Shown: one piece after another, positions 10,605 to 20,352 of the stretch
How positions within the stretch are numbered: position 1 is the stretch's first letter
How the letters are laid out: every line of letters begins with the position of its first letter
DNA from: Rugosibacter sp.
Lineage (GTDB): Bacteria > Pseudomonadota > Gammaproteobacteria > Burkholderiales > Rhodocyclaceae
NCBI GenBank assembly: GCA_030645365.1
Contig: JAUSMB010000035.1
Location: 1 to 64,000, forward strand
DNA length: 64,000 nucleotides
Direction of reading: 5' to 3'
Program-made: the position numbers and the translations under genes
Notes under the pieces: model-generated
What the model was told of the DNA's origin: nothing
The model's input: the letters and a program-made list of their open reading frames with translations, nothing else
The model's database searches: none

Positions 10605-12544
10605 TGGACACGCTAGTTTTGCCGCCATTGCGCACAGCATCTGGCTGTGTCCGTCTGCCGGGCTCGAAGAGTATTTCCAACCGCATGCTGTTGCTGGCGG
10701 CGCTGGCTGAAGGCACGACCGAGATTCGTGATGTGCTGGTGGCCGATGACACGCAGGTGATGCTGGCCGCGCTCGAAAAACTCGGCGTTGGCATGACGGC
10801 GATTGATGATCGTACATGGAGAATCGAAGGCTGTGGCGGTGCATTTCCGGTAAAAGCAGCTGATCTTTTCATGGGCAATGCCGGTACTGCGATCCGTCCG
10901 CTGACCGCAGCGCTGGCCTTGTCCGGCGGGCATTACCGCTTGAGTGGTGTGCCACGCATGCATGAGCGGCCGATCGGCGATCTGGTGGATGGCTTGCGGC
11001 AGGTCGGTGCGGATGTGCGTTATACCGGCGAGGCGGGTTTTCCGCCACTGGAAGTTTTCCCCGCGACGATTCAACTGGCGCAACCCATTCGCCTGCGCGG
11101 CGATGTGTCTTCGCAGTTTCTCAGCGCGCTGCTGATGGCTTTGCCATTGAGCGGTGAAGAGGCCGTTGTTGAAATGACCACCGAGTTGATTTCTCAACCC
11201 TATGTTGAAATCACGCTGAACCTCATGGCGCGCTTTGGTGTCGAGGTGCAACGTGAAGGCTGGCAGCGTTTTATCATTCCCGCCGGGCAGCGCTATCGCA
11301 GTCCCGGCGTTTTACACGTTGAAGGCGATGCGTCTTCTGCCTCCTATTTTCTGGCGGCGGGATTACTTGGCGGCGGGCCGGTGCGTGTGGAAGGCGTCGG
11401 CAAAAACAGTATCCAGGGCGATGTGCGGTTTGCCGATGCGCTGGAAAAACTGGGCGCGTGCATCACCTGGGGCGAGAATTTTATCGAGGCTGCCGCAACA
11501 TCAAATAGCGCCCGGAAAATCAAGGCATTCGACCTCGATCTGAATCACATTCCCGATGCGGCGATGACGCTGGCCGTGTGTGCATTATTTGCCGATGGCC
11601 GCTGTGTGCTGCGCAATATCGGCTCCTGGCGGGTGAAGGAAACGGATCGCATCGCCGCAATGGCAATTGAATTGCGCAAATTCGGTGCTGTCATCGAGGA
11701 GGGCAGCGACTGGCTCGCCGTCTCGCCAGCGCCGAGTTTACGTCGTGACGTGGTGGTGGATACCTATGACGACCACCGCATGGCGATGTGCTTTTCGTTG
11801 GTGGCGTTTGCAGGTGTGCCCGTGGTGATTAACGATCCGGATTGCGTACGCAAAACATTTCCGGATTACTTTGCTGCGCTGGCCGAAATTTCGGCACCTG
11901 TCATTGCCATTGATGGTCCCTCGGCCTCTGGCAAAGGGACAGTCGCGTCGTTAGTCGCGGCAAAGTTGGGCTATCACTATCTGGATAGCGGCGCACTGTA
12001 TCGGCTCACTGCATTAGCGGCCGTTCGTGCAGGCGTTGCGCTGGATGATGCACCCAGGGTGGCGGCGTTGGCGGCTACCTTGCCTGCACGTTTTGAAAAC
12101 GGAGATGTTTTCTTGAATGCAGACGATGTTACCGATGCAATTCGTACCGAAGAAGCCTCTGCAGGCGCCTCGTGCGTGGCAGCCATTGCCGAGGTTCGCG
12201 CGGCTTTACTGGCGCGTCAGCGAGCATGGCGACGCTTCCCGGGATTGGTGGCGGATGGGCGCGATATGGGCTCGGTGGTCTTCCCGTCAGCCACTGTCAA
12301 GGTGTTCCTGACAGCCTCAGCCGAGACACGGGCAGAAAGGCGTTATAAACAGTTGATCGCAAAGGGCTTAGCTGCTAATATGCTCGGCCTTTTGCAGGAT
12401 TTGCAAACACGGGATGAACGCGACGCTCAACGGAGCGAAGCGCCTCTTCGTCAATGTAAAGATGCTCACCTGGTTGATACCACCCAGATGGGGATTGCAG
12501 AAGCGGTCGATGCAGTGATGGCGCTGGTTACAGAAAGCTTGTGA
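10601..12544 (+). CDS. aroA-cmk: fused EPSP synthase (AroA) and cytidylate kinase (Cmk)
   Basis: A single 647-residue frame joins two enzymes of unrelated pathways. Residues 1 to about 430 are 3-phosphoshikimate 1-carboxyvinyltransferase ([50 protein letters not shown]), which makes EPSP for chorismate. Residues about 433-647 are CMP kinase (Walker [10 protein letters not shown] at 439; [11 protein letters not shown]). The linker is only a few residues with no internal stop or ATG. In most relatives aroA and cmk are adjacent separate genes, so this is a loss-of-stop fusion; such fusions are known in some Betaproteobacteria. Starts by ATGA overlap with tyrA. Confidence 0.95.
   Translation: MMDTLVLPPLRTASGCVRLPGSKSISNRMLLLAALAEGTTEIRDVLVADDTQVMLAALEKLGVGMTAIDDRTWRIEGCGGAFPVKAADLFMGNAGTAIRPLTAALALSGGHYRLSGVPRMHERPIGDLVDGLRQVGADVRYTGEAGFPPLEVFPATIQLAQPIRLRGDVSSQFLSALLMALPLSGEEAVVEMTTELISQPYVEITLNLMARFGVEVQREGWQRFIIPAGQRYRSPGVLHVEGDASSASYFLAAGLLGGGPVRVEGVGKNSIQGDVRFADALEKLGACITWGENFIEAAATSNSARKIKAFDLDLNHIPDAAMTLAVCALFADGRCVLRNIGSWRVKETDRIAAMAIELRKFGAVIEEGSDWLAVSPAPSLRRDVVVDTYDDHRMAMCFSLVAFAGVPVVINDPDCVRKTFPDYFAALAEISAPVIAIDGPSASGKGTVASLVAAKLGYHYLDSGALYRLTALAAVRAGVALDDAPRVAALAATLPARFENGDVFLNADDVTDAIRTEEASAGASCVAAIAEVRAALLARQRAWRRFPGLVADGRDMGSVVFPSATVKVFLTASAETRAERRYKQLIAKGLAANMLGLLQDLQTRDERDAQRSEAPLRQCKDAHLVDTTQMGIAEAVDAVMALVTESL
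11716..11739 (-). repeat. dispersed 25-bp repeat, degenerate copy in aroA-cmk
   Basis: Reverse-complement copy with about four mismatches (CGCCGTCTCGCCAGCG then CCGAGTTT). Translated as A-V-S-P-A-P-S-L, the same frame as the serC and lpxK copies. Confidence 0.45.
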
Positions 12545-12697
12545 AAAGTTTGTAACTCAGGTGTCAGATATGCTGTGCAGGCCTTGTTTTAGAGTGTTTT
12601 AGTTTTATCCCGCGTGCTGGCAAGACTACCCGTTGAGCCAGCGAAGAGAAACCAACCTGTCACGTGAGTGACAAAAACTTGTAAGGTACCAAACCTA
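12545..12697 (+). promoter_or_regulatory. rpsA leader
   Basis: 153-bp gap between the cmk half and rpsA. It contains a short perfect hairpin TGTCAC-GTGA-GTGACA at 12658-12673, 24 bp before the ATG, followed by AAGG. S1 genes are often autoregulated through a structured leader; that role here is inferred. No T-run follows the hairpin, so it is not a classical terminator. Confidence 0.4.
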
Positions 12698-14404
12698 ATG
12701 TCAACTACTGCTATTGCCGAAAATTCATCCATGGAAAGCTTTGCCGCGTTATTTGAGGAAAGCCTCCAGCGTCAGGAAATGCGCGCCGGTGAAGTGATTA
12801 CGGCCGAAGTGATTCGTCTGGATCAAAATTTTGTCATCGTTAACGCCGGCCTTAAATCGGAAAGCGCGATTGCTATTGAAGAGTTTCAAAACGAACGTGG
12901 CGAGCTTGAAGTCGCTCCGGGCGATTTTGTTCAAGTGGCTATTGAAATGCTTGAAGACGGCTACGGCGCGACGCGTTTATCGCGTGAAAAAGCCAAGCGC
13001 ATTTCTGCCTGGAATGATCTCGACAAAGCAATGGTCGACGGTACGTTGGTCAAGGGTTTTGTCAGCGGTAAAGTCAAAGGTGGCCTCACGGTCATGGTGA
13101 ATGGCATTCGTGCCTTTTTGCCGGGCTCTCTGGTAGATACTCGCCCCGTCAAGGACACCACGCCTTTTGAAGGCAAAGAATTCGAATTCAAAGTCATCAA
13201 GCTCGATCGCAAGCGTAACAACGTGGTGGTTTCCCGCCGTGCGGTGATGGAAGCAACTATGGGTGAAGATCGTCAACAACTGCTGGAAGTGCTCAAGGAA
13301 GGCACGATTATCAAGGGCATCGTCAAGAACATCACGGATTACGGTGCGTTTGTGGATCTCGGCGGGATTGATGGTCTGCTGCACATTACTGACCTGGCTT
13401 GGCGTCGCGTGCGTCACCCGAGCGAAGTGATCAATGTCGGTGATGAAGTCACCGCCAAAGTGCTCAAGTTTGACCAAGAGAAAAATCGTGTGAGTTTGGG
13501 CATGAAGCAATTGGGTGAAGACCCATGGGTGGGCATCGCACGCCGTTACCCCGCTGGAACGCGTCTGTTTGGTAATGTCACCAATCTGACTGACTACGGC
13601 TCGTTTGTTGAAATTGAACAGGGCATCGAAGGCTTGGTGCACGTTTCAGAAATGGACTGGACCAACAAGAATATTCATCCGACCAAGGTTGTTCAATTGG
13701 GTGATGAAGTTGAAGTCATGATTCTTGAAATTGATGAAGAGCGACGCCGCATCTCATTGGGCATGAAGCAGTGCATTCCCAACCCATGGGAAGATTTTGA
13801 GATGAATCACAAGAAGGGCGATAAAGTCAAAGGCTTGATCAAGTCGATCACTGATTTTGGCGTGTTTATCGGTCTGCCCGGCGGTATTGATGGTTTGATT
13901 CATCTCTCCGACCTATCCTGGTCGACGCCTGGTGAAGAGGCCAAGCAAAACTTCAAGAAGGGTGATGAGCTCGAGGCATTGGTGCTGGCGATTGATGTTG
14001 AAAAAGAGCGTATTTCTCTGGGCGTTAAACAGCTTGATGGCGATCCATTCACCAGCTTCGTAGCGACTCACGACAAGAGCAGCATGGTGACCGGCCCGGT
14101 GAAAAGTGTTGATGCACGCGGTGCGGTGATTGATCTGGGTGATGATGTCGAAGGCTATCTGCGGGTGTCCGAGTTTTCGCGTGAGCGGACAGAAGATATG
14201 ACACAGCATCTGAAAGTAGGCGATGTGGTAGAGGCAATGATTATTAACGTGGATCGCAAAACGCGTTCTATCAATCTATCCATTAAAGCCAAGGATCAGG
14301 CTGAGCAGTCTTCCGCAATTCAGAAGCTGGCTTCAGAGAGTGCGGGTAATGCTGGCACGACGAGCTTGGGTGCTTTGCTCAAAGCCAAGCTCAAGCAGCA
14401 ATAA
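12698..14404 (+). CDS. rpsA: 30S ribosomal protein S1
   Basis: mRNA-binding ribosomal protein required for initiation on structured or weak-SD messages. The protein has six S1 (OB-fold) repeats; repeats 3-6 are easy to see ([82 protein letters not shown]). I chose the ATG at 12698 (568 residues, family-typical) over an in-frame GTG at 12668. The order cmk-rpsA-ihfB matches E. coli. Confidence 0.97.
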   Translation: MSTTAIAENSSMESFAALFEESLQRQEMRAGEVITAEVIRLDQNFVIVNAGLKSESAIAIEEFQNERGELEVAPGDFVQVAIEMLEDGYGATRLSREKAKRISAWNDLDKAMVDGTLVKGFVSGKVKGGLTVMVNGIRAFLPGSLVDTRPVKDTTPFEGKEFEFKVIKLDRKRNNVVVSRRAVMEATMGEDRQQLLEVLKEGTIIKGIVKNITDYGAFVDLGGIDGLLHITDLAWRRVRHPSEVINVGDEVTAKVLKFDQEKNRVSLGMKQLGEDPWVGIARRYPAGTRLFGNVTNLTDYGSFVEIEQGIEGLVHVSEMDWTNKNIHPTKVVQLGDEVEVMILEIDEERRRISLGMKQCIPNPWEDFEMNHKKGDKVKGLIKSITDFGVFIGLPGGIDGLIHLSDLSWSTPGEEAKQNFKKGDELEALVLAIDVEKERISLGVKQLDGDPFTSFVATHDKSSMVTGPVKSVDARGAVIDLGDDVEGYLRVSEFSRERTEDMTQHLKVGDVVEAMIINVDRKTRSINLSIKAKDQAEQSSAIQKLASESAGNAGTTSLGALLKAKLKQQ

Positions 14405-14416
14405 TTCGCTGTCATC

Positions 14417-14710
14417 ATGACTAAATCGGAACTTATCAACCGGTTGGCAGAGCGTTTTCCGCAATTAGGGGCGAAAGATGCCGATTACGCGGTAAAGGTC
14501 TTGCTCGATGCGCTCTCTGCGGCACTGGTCAGTGGAGATCGCATTGAAGTCCGTGGGTTTGGTAGTTTTTCATTGAACTATCGCCCGCCACGGATTGGTC
14601 GTAACCCTAAATCGGGTGAGAAGGTTAACGTGCCTGAAAAGTACGTACCCCACTTCAAAGCCGGTAAAGAGTTGCGGGAGCGGGTTGATCTTGGGCTAAC
14701 AAAGCCGTGA
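14417..14710 (+). CDS. ihfB: integration host factor subunit beta
   Basis: DNA-bending HU/IHF family protein of 97 residues, partner of IhfA. It shows the family arm and tip sequence [26 protein letters not shown] in its C-terminal half, and [16 protein letters not shown] in the middle. It starts 12 bp after rpsA and is followed by a terminator, closing the rpsA-ihfB unit. Confidence 0.96.
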   Translation: MTKSELINRLAERFPQLGAKDADYAVKVLLDALSAALVSGDRIEVRGFGSFSLNYRPPRIGRNPKSGEKVNVPEKYVPHFKAGKELRERVDLGLTKP

Positions 14711-14730
14711 ATGTCACAGTAACGTTGTAT

Positions 14731-14764
14731 AAAAGCGGTACCTGTTAATAGGTGCCGCTTTTTT
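14731..14764 (+). terminator. rho-independent terminator after ihfB
   Basis: Stem AAGCGGTACCT / AGGTGCCGCTT (one G-U pair) with a short TTAATA-type loop and a six-base T run, 20 bp after the ihfB stop. Confidence 0.9.
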
Positions 14765-14796
14765 CATTCTGCTGCTTGCATACTGTCTGACTGATT

Positions 14797-15033
14797 ATGA
14801 TGCCGACCTTATTCCGATTTTTCCTGTGGGTGATTCGCGCCCTCCTGTTTTTTGCTCTGCTGGGTTTGGCGATCAAAAATAGCGGCACGATGCTGCTGCG
14901 GTTTTTTTTCGGTCAAGAATGGACAGCGCCTATTTCACTTGTCATTCTGACTGTTTTTACACTCGGTGTCGCTGTCGGATTAACTGCGGCGATCAGCTTC
15001 TCGCGCCGCCGCAAGGCTAAAGACAATGCGTGA
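14797..15033 (+). CDS. lapA: LapA-family inner membrane protein (DUF1049)
   Basis: A 78-residue protein with two transmembrane helices (about 6-27 and 41-65), a short loop (RFFFGQEWTAP) and a basic cytosolic tail (SRRRKAKDNA). LapA partners LapB in controlling LPS assembly and LpxC turnover in E. coli. Its place 31 bp before lapB supports the call. It is preceded by the ihfB terminator. Confidence 0.85.
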   Translation: MMPTLFRFFLWVIRALLFFALLGLAIKNSGTMLLRFFFGQEWTAPISLVILTVFTLGVAVGLTAAISFSRRRKAKDNA

Positions 15034-15064
15034 ATGCTTAAGCGCGTAAGCGCCAAATAAAACA

Positions 15065-16267
15065 ATGGAAATTGAGCTTTGGTGGTTACTCGCCATCCCC
15101 GGATTTTTTGTACTCGGCTGGATTGCTGCGCGTATTGATATTAAGCAGCTGGTCAACGAGTCGCGGGCTTTGCCCCACTCTTACTTCAAAGGGTTGAATT
15201 TCCTTCTCAACGAACAACCCGATCAAGCGATCGAAGCCTTTATTGAAGCGGCACGGGTTGATCCGGAAACAATTGAACTGCACTTCACGTTAGGCAGTTT
15301 GTTTCGCCGCCGTGGCGAGACGGATCGCGCCATTCGCATGCATCAGCATCTGATTGATCGCGATGCGCTGGATCCGGCACAGAGATTACATGCACTATCT
15401 GAACTTGGGCAGGATTATCTCAAAGCCGGTTTGCTGGATCGTGCCGAAGAAATCTTTCTCAAGTTGCGCGGCACAGAGCGCGATGAAGAAGCCCTTAAAA
15501 ATTTGCTGGAAATTTATCAGCAAGAAAAAGAATGGAAGAAAGCCATTGAAATCGCCGAAGCCTTGCCTGACCATGCAGATCATCTGTGGCAAAAGGCTGT
15601 TGCAGAGTTTCACTGTGAGATGGCTGCCAATGCCCTGTTGAGCGGACAGGTGGATGAAGCCCGGGAGCTTCTACAGACTGCGCTGACGCGTAACCGGAAA
15701 TGTGTTCGTGCACTTTTGTTATTAGGCGATTGCGAAGTAAAAGTCGGTGCTGGCAACACGCCGCAAAGTCAATATTCCTGGGGTGCGGCGATTGACTATT
15801 GGAAACGCATTGAGCAATACAACCCGATGTATGTCGGGCTGGTGGCTGACCGCTTGATGACAGCGTACACCCATCTGGGGCGCAAGGCCGAGGGTGTTGA
15901 ATTGCTGCGTGCCTGGCAAGAGCGTCACCCCTCGCTTGATTTACTTGAGGTTGTCTTGCGAGTTGAAATTGAAGAAGGTCATATTGAAGCGGCTTATCAG
16001 CTTGCGCGCGATGAGCTGCGCCGCAATCCTACTTTGCTTGGGCTGGAAAAATTTCTGGAAGCGCAGGTGCTGGTTTCGTCCGAAGCCCGTCGCCCTGATC
16101 TGGAGCTGGTCAAACACTTGATTCATAACCACACACGGCGAGTCGCGCGCTATCGTTGCGATGCCTGTGGTTTTAAAGCGCGCCAGTTTTATTGGCGTTG
16201 CCCCGGCTGTGGGGGTTGGGAAACTTACCCGCCCAAGCGGACAGAAGAATTTGATATCACGATCTAG
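15065..16267 (+). CDS. lapB: LPS assembly protein LapB (YciM)
   Basis: Inner-membrane anchored TPR protein that coordinates LPS synthesis with phospholipid synthesis by promoting FtsH-dependent LpxC degradation. N-terminal membrane anchor (about 3-21), TPR repeats, and a C-terminal rubredoxin-type zinc site C-x2-C...C-x2-C (YRCDACGF...WRCPGCGGW, about 360-385). Length 400 is slightly above the usual 389. An insertion-like stretch KVGAGNTPQS at residues 226-235 is encoded by a copy of the dispersed repeat. Heptose genes downstream fit an LPS cluster. Confidence 0.93.
   Translation: MEIELWWLLAIPGFFVLGWIAARIDIKQLVNESRALPHSYFKGLNFLLNEQPDQAIEAFIEAARVDPETIELHFTLGSLFRRRGETDRAIRMHQHLIDRDALDPAQRLHALSELGQDYLKAGLLDRAEEIFLKLRGTERDEEALKNLLEIYQQEKEWKKAIEIAEALPDHADHLWQKAVAEFHCEMAANALLSGQVDEARELLQTALTRNRKCVRALLLLGDCEVKVGAGNTPQSQYSWGAAIDYWKRIEQYNPMYVGLVADRLMTAYTHLGRKAEGVELLRAWQERHPSLDLLEVVLRVEIEEGHIEAAYQLARDELRRNPTLLGLEKFLEAQVLVSSEARRPDLELVKHLIHNHTRRVARYRCDACGFKARQFYWRCPGCGGWETYPPKRTEEFDITI
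15739..15763 (+). repeat. dispersed 25-bp repeat, degenerate copy in lapB
   Basis: AAAAGTCGGTGCTGG followed by CAACACGCCG; about four mismatches to consensus. Translated K-V-G-A-G-N-T-P (lapB residues 226-233), a frame used by no other copy here. Confidence 0.5.
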
Positions 16268-16346
16268 CGTATAGAAATCCTATGAAAATCCGCAACCATT
16301 CGCAAATCAATCACGCGAAAAAGTTTATCCCTAGTCAGGGCTGCTT

Positions 16347-17288
16347 ATGAATACCTCATTACCTGACACCTCTGCTGCACGCGTGCTCATTGTGGGCGAT
16401 GTTATGCTGGACCGTTACTGGTTTGGTGAGGTATCGCGCATTTCGCCAGAGGCGCCTGTGCCTGTCGTGAAAATTGAAAAAGTCGAAGAGCGACCCGGCG
16501 GCGCGGCTAACGTGGCGAGAAATTGTGCAGCATTGGGAGCCAGGGTTTCTTTGCTCTCAGTCGTCGGTGCCGATGAGGCGGGAAAAACGCTGGCGCAATT
16601 GATGTCTGACGCGAACATCGAATCCAGTTTGCATGAAGATGCCGGGCTGAATACCACGGTCAAACTCCGCGTGATTGGGCGGCAACAACAGCTCTTGCGC
16701 ATTGATTTTGAAAACACGCCGGATCACGAAGTGCTACGCGCGAAGCTGGCTGATTTCAGCGCACGGCTTGCAGATTGCGATGTCGTGATTTTGTCTGACT
16801 ACGGTAAAGGCGGCTTGACGCACATCACTGAAATGATACAGCGCGCAAAGGATGCAGGTAAGCCCGTGCTGGTCGACCCCAAAGGTGAAGATTACGCGCG
16901 CTATGCAGGCGCTACTTTGCTCACGCCCAATCGTGCAGAGCTGCGTGAAGTTACCGGCAAATGGCAAAACGAAGCCGAGCTCGTCGCCAAAGCGCAGCAG
17001 TTGCGTGAATCGCTTGGTCTAACCGCCTTGCTGGTCACCCGTAGCGAAGAAGGCATGACCTTGTTCTCAGCAGATGGCGTGCGCAACGAAGCCGCTGTTG
17101 CGCGTGAAGTTTATGATGTCAGCGGTGCGGGTGATACCGTAATCGCTACGCTGGCCGTGATGCTGGCGAGTGGCTTGCCGCTTGACCAGGCGCTGTTCCT
17201 GGCTAATCGCGCTGCGGGCGTGGTGGTCGGTAAATTGGGCACGGCCACGTGTTCACTGGATGAACTAAAACAAAGCACTTTGCTTTAG
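16347..17288 (+). CDS. hldE1: D-glycero-beta-D-manno-heptose-7-phosphate kinase (HldE kinase domain only)
   Basis: PfkB-family sugar kinase of 313 residues that phosphorylates heptose 7-phosphate at C1 for LPS inner-core synthesis. ERPGGAANVARNCAALGA lies near the N-terminus, and the catalytic anion hole and base VSGAGDTVIATLAV near residue 258. In E. coli the same protein also carries the adenylyltransferase domain; here it is absent, so a separate rfaE2/hldC gene should exist elsewhere. It is followed by hldD. Confidence 0.93.
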   Translation: MNTSLPDTSAARVLIVGDVMLDRYWFGEVSRISPEAPVPVVKIEKVEERPGGAANVARNCAALGARVSLLSVVGADEAGKTLAQLMSDANIESSLHEDAGLNTTVKLRVIGRQQQLLRIDFENTPDHEVLRAKLADFSARLADCDVVILSDYGKGGLTHITEMIQRAKDAGKPVLVDPKGEDYARYAGATLLTPNRAELREVTGKWQNEAELVAKAQQLRESLGLTALLVTRSEEGMTLFSADGVRNEAAVAREVYDVSGAGDTVIATLAVMLASGLPLDQALFLANRAAGVVVGKLGTATCSLDELKQSTLL

Positions 17289-17322
17289 AAGTAACACGCT
17301 AACCAAACCATAGAGGTTGCTT

Positions 17323-18321
17323 ATGTATTACATCGTAACGGGTGCATGTGGATTTATCGGATCTAATCTTGTCAAGGCGCTCAATGAACGTGGCATCACT
17401 GAGATTATTGCCGTCGATAACCTTGCCCAAGCAGATAAATTCAGCAATCTCACTGATTGCGACATTGCCGATTATCTTGATCAGCAAGAATTTATCGATA
17501 TGGTCACGCAGGGTCATTTTGATGGGCATCTTGAAGCGGTTTTGCATCAAGGTGCTTGTTCAGACACAATGGAAACCGATGGTCGCTACATGATGGCCAA
17601 TAATTATCGTTACTCGTTGTCTTTGCTGAATCACTGCCAAGAGCAGGAAGTGCCCTTTCTCTATGCCTCTTCCGCCTCTGTCTATGGTGGTGGCAATGTC
17701 TTTCGTGAGCAACGTGAGTTTGAAGCGCCATTGAATGTTTACGGGTATTCAAAATTCCTGTTCGATCAAGTCGTGCGTCGCCGACTAGAGTCGCATGCGG
17801 CCAGCACCGACGCGCAAATTACCGGCTTTCGTTATTTCAATGTGTATGGCCCGCGCGAGCAACATAAAGGGCGTATGGCCTCGGTGGCTTTTCATCACTT
17901 CAATCAATACCGCAGCCAAGGCAAAGTCAAACTGTTTGAAGGTTTTGATGGCTATGACAATGGCGAGCAGAAACGCGATTTTGTGTATGTGGCCGATGTC
18001 GTCAAAGTCAATATGGCATTTCTTGAAAGCGGTGTTTCCGGCATTTACAACCTGGGTAGCGGGCGCGCGCAAAGCTTCAATGAGCTCGCGGTGGCGACAG
18101 TGAATGCCTGCCGCAGCTTAGATGGATTGCCCGCTTTGCCGCTGGTTGAGCTGGTCGCGCAAGGTGCCATTGAATACATTGCCTTTCCTGAGGCCTTAAA
18201 GGGTAAATACCAAAGTTTTACCGAGGCGGATCTCACACAGCTACGCCATGCAGGCTACAAAAATGAATTTTTTTCGGTAGCGGACGGTGTGGCTGATTAC
18301 ATTCGCTGCCTGAGTCAATGA
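17323..18321 (+). CDS. hldD: ADP-L-glycero-D-manno-heptose 6-epimerase
   Basis: NADP-dependent SDR epimerase of 332 residues making the ADP-heptose donor for the LPS core. Rossmann motif [19 protein letters not shown] at the N-terminus; catalytic Ser region [12 protein letters not shown] and YxxxK in [11 protein letters not shown] chose the ATG at 17323 because AGAGG lies at 17312-17316. An upstream TTG in frame is not needed. Confidence 0.95.
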   Translation: MYYIVTGACGFIGSNLVKALNERGITEIIAVDNLAQADKFSNLTDCDIADYLDQQEFIDMVTQGHFDGHLEAVLHQGACSDTMETDGRYMMANNYRYSLSLLNHCQEQEVPFLYASSASVYGGGNVFREQREFEAPLNVYGYSKFLFDQVVRRRLESHAASTDAQITGFRYFNVYGPREQHKGRMASVAFHHFNQYRSQGKVKLFEGFDGYDNGEQKRDFVYVADVVKVNMAFLESGVSGIYNLGSGRAQSFNELAVATVNACRSLDGLPALPLVELVAQGAIEYIAFPEALKGKYQSFTEADLTQLRHAGYKNEFFSVADGVADYIRCLSQ

Positions 18322-18325
18322 GTCA

Positions 18326-19252
18326 ATGAGTCATCTGAAAGTATCCCCCATGACGTGGAAAACACTGGAAGATTTTGTTGGCAATACCCCGTTGGTTCAG
18401 CTCAAGCGTTTGCCTGGAGCAGAAAATGCTCAACGCAACAATGTGATTCTGGTCAAGCTGGAAGGCAATAACCCTGCCGGGTCAGTTAAAGATCGGCCCG
18501 CGCTTTCCATGATTATGCACGCTGAAGCGCGAGGCGAAATCAAGCCGGGCGACACGCTGATTGAAGCCACGTCAGGCAATACCGGCATTGCTCTAGCCAT
18601 GGCCGCCGCGATGCGGGGTTATCGCATGGTGCTCATCATGCCCGAGAATCAAAGCATTGAGCGGCGCCAGACCATGAAAGCCTTTGGTGCTGAGCTTATT
18701 CTGACACCCAAAGCTGGCGGCATGGAATCTGCGCGTGATCTTGCCGAAGAAATGGTACGCGCCGGTCGGGGCCGTGTGTTGGATCAATTCGCCAATGTCG
18801 ATAATCCCCAGTCGCACTTTGAGGGTACCGGGCCAGAAATCTGGCGCGATACAGAAGGACGCATCACACATTTTGTCTCCAGCATGGGTACCACCGGCAC
18901 CATCATGGGCTGCTCGCGTTTTTTGAAAGCGCAAAATCCAGCCATTCGCATTATCGGCTGCCAGCCCGAAGAAGGATCGCAAATTCCCGGCATTCGTAAA
19001 TGGCCCCAAGCGTATCTGCCCAAAATTTTTGATGCCAGCCGTGTCGATCAAGTTGAAAACGTCAGCCAGGCAGAAGCCGAAAACATGACGCGGCGCCTGG
19101 CGTGTGAAGAAGGCATCTTTGCGGGCATTTCTTCCGGCGGTGGCGTGCATATTGCCTTGCGCATTGCGGCTACCGTTGAAAATGCTGTCATCGTCAGCAT
19201 CATCTGCGACCGGGGCGACCGCTATTTATCTACCGGTGTTTTCCCGGCTTGA
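18326..19252 (+). CDS. cysM: cysteine synthase B (O-acetylserine sulfhydrylase, CysM type)
   Basis: PLP-dependent fold-II enzyme making cysteine from O-acetylserine and sulfide or thiosulfate. EDFVGNTPLVQLKRLPG starts the fold; PLP lysine is about Lys55 (NPAGSVKDRPA); phosphate-binding EATSGNTGIALA. The basic/short CysM length (308) and absence of the CysK C-terminal extension support CysM. I kept the ATG at 18326; a second ATG at 18350 would shorten it by 8 residues. hldD ends 4 bp upstream. Confidence 0.93.
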   Translation: MSHLKVSPMTWKTLEDFVGNTPLVQLKRLPGAENAQRNNVILVKLEGNNPAGSVKDRPALSMIMHAEARGEIKPGDTLIEATSGNTGIALAMAAAMRGYRMVLIMPENQSIERRQTMKAFGAELILTPKAGGMESARDLAEEMVRAGRGRVLDQFANVDNPQSHFEGTGPEIWRDTEGRITHFVSSMGTTGTIMGCSRFLKAQNPAIRIIGCQPEEGSQIPGIRKWPQAYLPKIFDASRVDQVENVSQAEAENMTRRLACEEGIFAGISSGGGVHIALRIAATVENAVIVSIICDRGDRYLSTGVFPA

Positions 19253-19258
19253 GCTTTT

Positions 19259-19330
19259 GTATCACCAGATGAAAAACCGGTTTGATTTTTCTCAGTTAGC
19301 AGGTGGCCAAAAAGTCGGTTCTGGTGATAC
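19259..19330. repeat. inverted pair: partial and near-complete repeat copies
   Basis: GTATCACCAG at 19259-19268 is the exact reverse complement of CTGGTGATAC at 19321-19330. The second arm is part of the dispersed-repeat copy at 19310-19333; the first may be a decayed opposite-strand copy. The loop between them is 52 bp. Confidence 0.5.
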
Positions 19331-19333
19331 GGC
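19310..19333 (+). repeat. dispersed 25-bp repeat, copy between cysM and ubiA
   Basis: AAAAGTCGGTTCTGG followed by TGATACGGC; two mismatches in the core. Intergenic. Confidence 0.65.
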
Positions 19334-19363
19334 AAGCTGCCCTCTTCATGGCGTGATTTGTTC

Positions 19364-20248
19364 ATGAATTACACAGCGCTCATCGAAAAACTAGACACGT
19401 ACGAAAAGCTGATGCGGCTGGATAAGCCGATCGGTACGCTGCTGCTCCTGTGGCCGACACTGTGGGCCTTGTGGATTGCCACTCATGGCCAGCCGCCTCT
19501 ATTCCTGGTCTGGATTTTTACCCTGGGCACGCTCTTGATGCGCTCGGCTGGCTGCGTGATCAACGATTGGGCTGACCGTGATTTTGACCCGCATGTGGCG
19601 CGCACGAAAGACCGGCCGTTGGCCGCAGGCCGTGTCTCGCCGCGTGAGGCGCTGGTGTTGGCGGCGGCGCTCACGCTGTGCGCCGGGCTGTTGATTCTGC
19701 CGATCTGGCAAGACATCTGGCCACTTGCGTTGGTGGCGGTATTTCTTGCGGCAAGCTATCCCTTCACCAAACGTTTTTTTGCCATCCCGCAAGCCTATCT
19801 CGGCATCGCCTTCGGCTTTGGCATCCCGATGGCATTTGCCGCAGTGATGGGGCATGTCCCGCCCTTGGGATGGGCAATGCTGGGCGCGAATATTTTTTGG
19901 GCAGTGGCGTATGACACCGAATACGCCATGGTTGACCGCGAGGATGATCTCAAGATTGGTATCAAGACAGCCGCGATCACCTTCGGCTCGTTTGATGTGG
20001 CAGCGGTGATGATCTGTTATGTCATGGCCTTGCTCATCCTCGCCATGGTGGGCGAAGCGCTTGGTTTTGGCTTGCTGTATCAGTCAGGCCTTCTCGTGGC
20101 AGGGCTGATAGCCATCTACCATTTTTTTCTCATTCGTGATCGTGACCGCATGCAATGCTTCAAAGCCTTTCGCCATAACAACTGGTTTGGCGCGGCGATT
20201 TTTTTAGGCATTGTGGCAGAGCTAAATTCGAAGTCTTTTTTTTTCTGA
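19364..20248 (+). CDS. ubiA: 4-hydroxybenzoate octaprenyltransferase
   Basis: Integral membrane prenyltransferase that attaches the polyprenyl chain to 4-hydroxybenzoate in ubiquinone synthesis. First Asp-rich motif [20 protein letters not shown] and second [17 protein letters not shown] are both present, with several transmembrane helices. I chose the ATG at 19364 (294 residues), as ubiA proteins usually begin close to the [12 protein letters not shown] helix. No chorismate lyase gene is adjacent. Confidence 0.94.
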   Translation: MNYTALIEKLDTYEKLMRLDKPIGTLLLLWPTLWALWIATHGQPPLFLVWIFTLGTLLMRSAGCVINDWADRDFDPHVARTKDRPLAAGRVSPREALVLAAALTLCAGLLILPIWQDIWPLALVAVFLAASYPFTKRFFAIPQAYLGIAFGFGIPMAFAAVMGHVPPLGWAMLGANIFWAVAYDTEYAMVDREDDLKIGIKTAAITFGSFDVAAVMICYVMALLILAMVGEALGFGLLYQSGLLVAGLIAIYHFFLIRDRDRMQCFKAFRHNNWFGAAIFLGIVAELNSKSFFF

Positions 20249-20289
20249 AATGATGTCGGAAAAGACTGCTGCATCGCGCGGAGTATTTT

Positions 20290-20315
20290 GCGCCGTCTCA
20301 CCAGCGCCGACTTTT
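20290..20315 (-). repeat. dispersed 25-bp repeat, copy after ubiA
   Basis: Reverse-complement copy with one mismatch (CGCCGTCTCACCAGCG then CCGACTTTT). It lies between the convergent ubiA and DUF2238 genes. Confidence 0.75.
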
Positions 20316-20316
20316 C

Positions 20317-20340
20317 ACGGGGCCTGTTTTGGCCCTGTGA
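20317..20340. terminator. possible hairpin between convergent genes
   Basis: CACGGGGCC-TGTTTT-GGCCCTGTG forms a nine-pair stem with one G-U pair directly after the repeat copy. There is no strong T-run on either strand, so a termination role is uncertain. Confidence 0.4.
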
Positions 20341-20352
20341 CCACTCAATAAA

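Noticed and set aside
17110-17135. Repeat-like GTCAGCGGTGCGGGTGATAC in hldE1
   Set aside because: It encodes the universally conserved SGAGDT motif of PfkB kinases, so protein constraint explains it.
18313-18333. Tandem GAGTCAAT repeats at the hldD-cysM junction
   Set aside because: Only two to three short units; simple local duplication around the overlapping stop and start.
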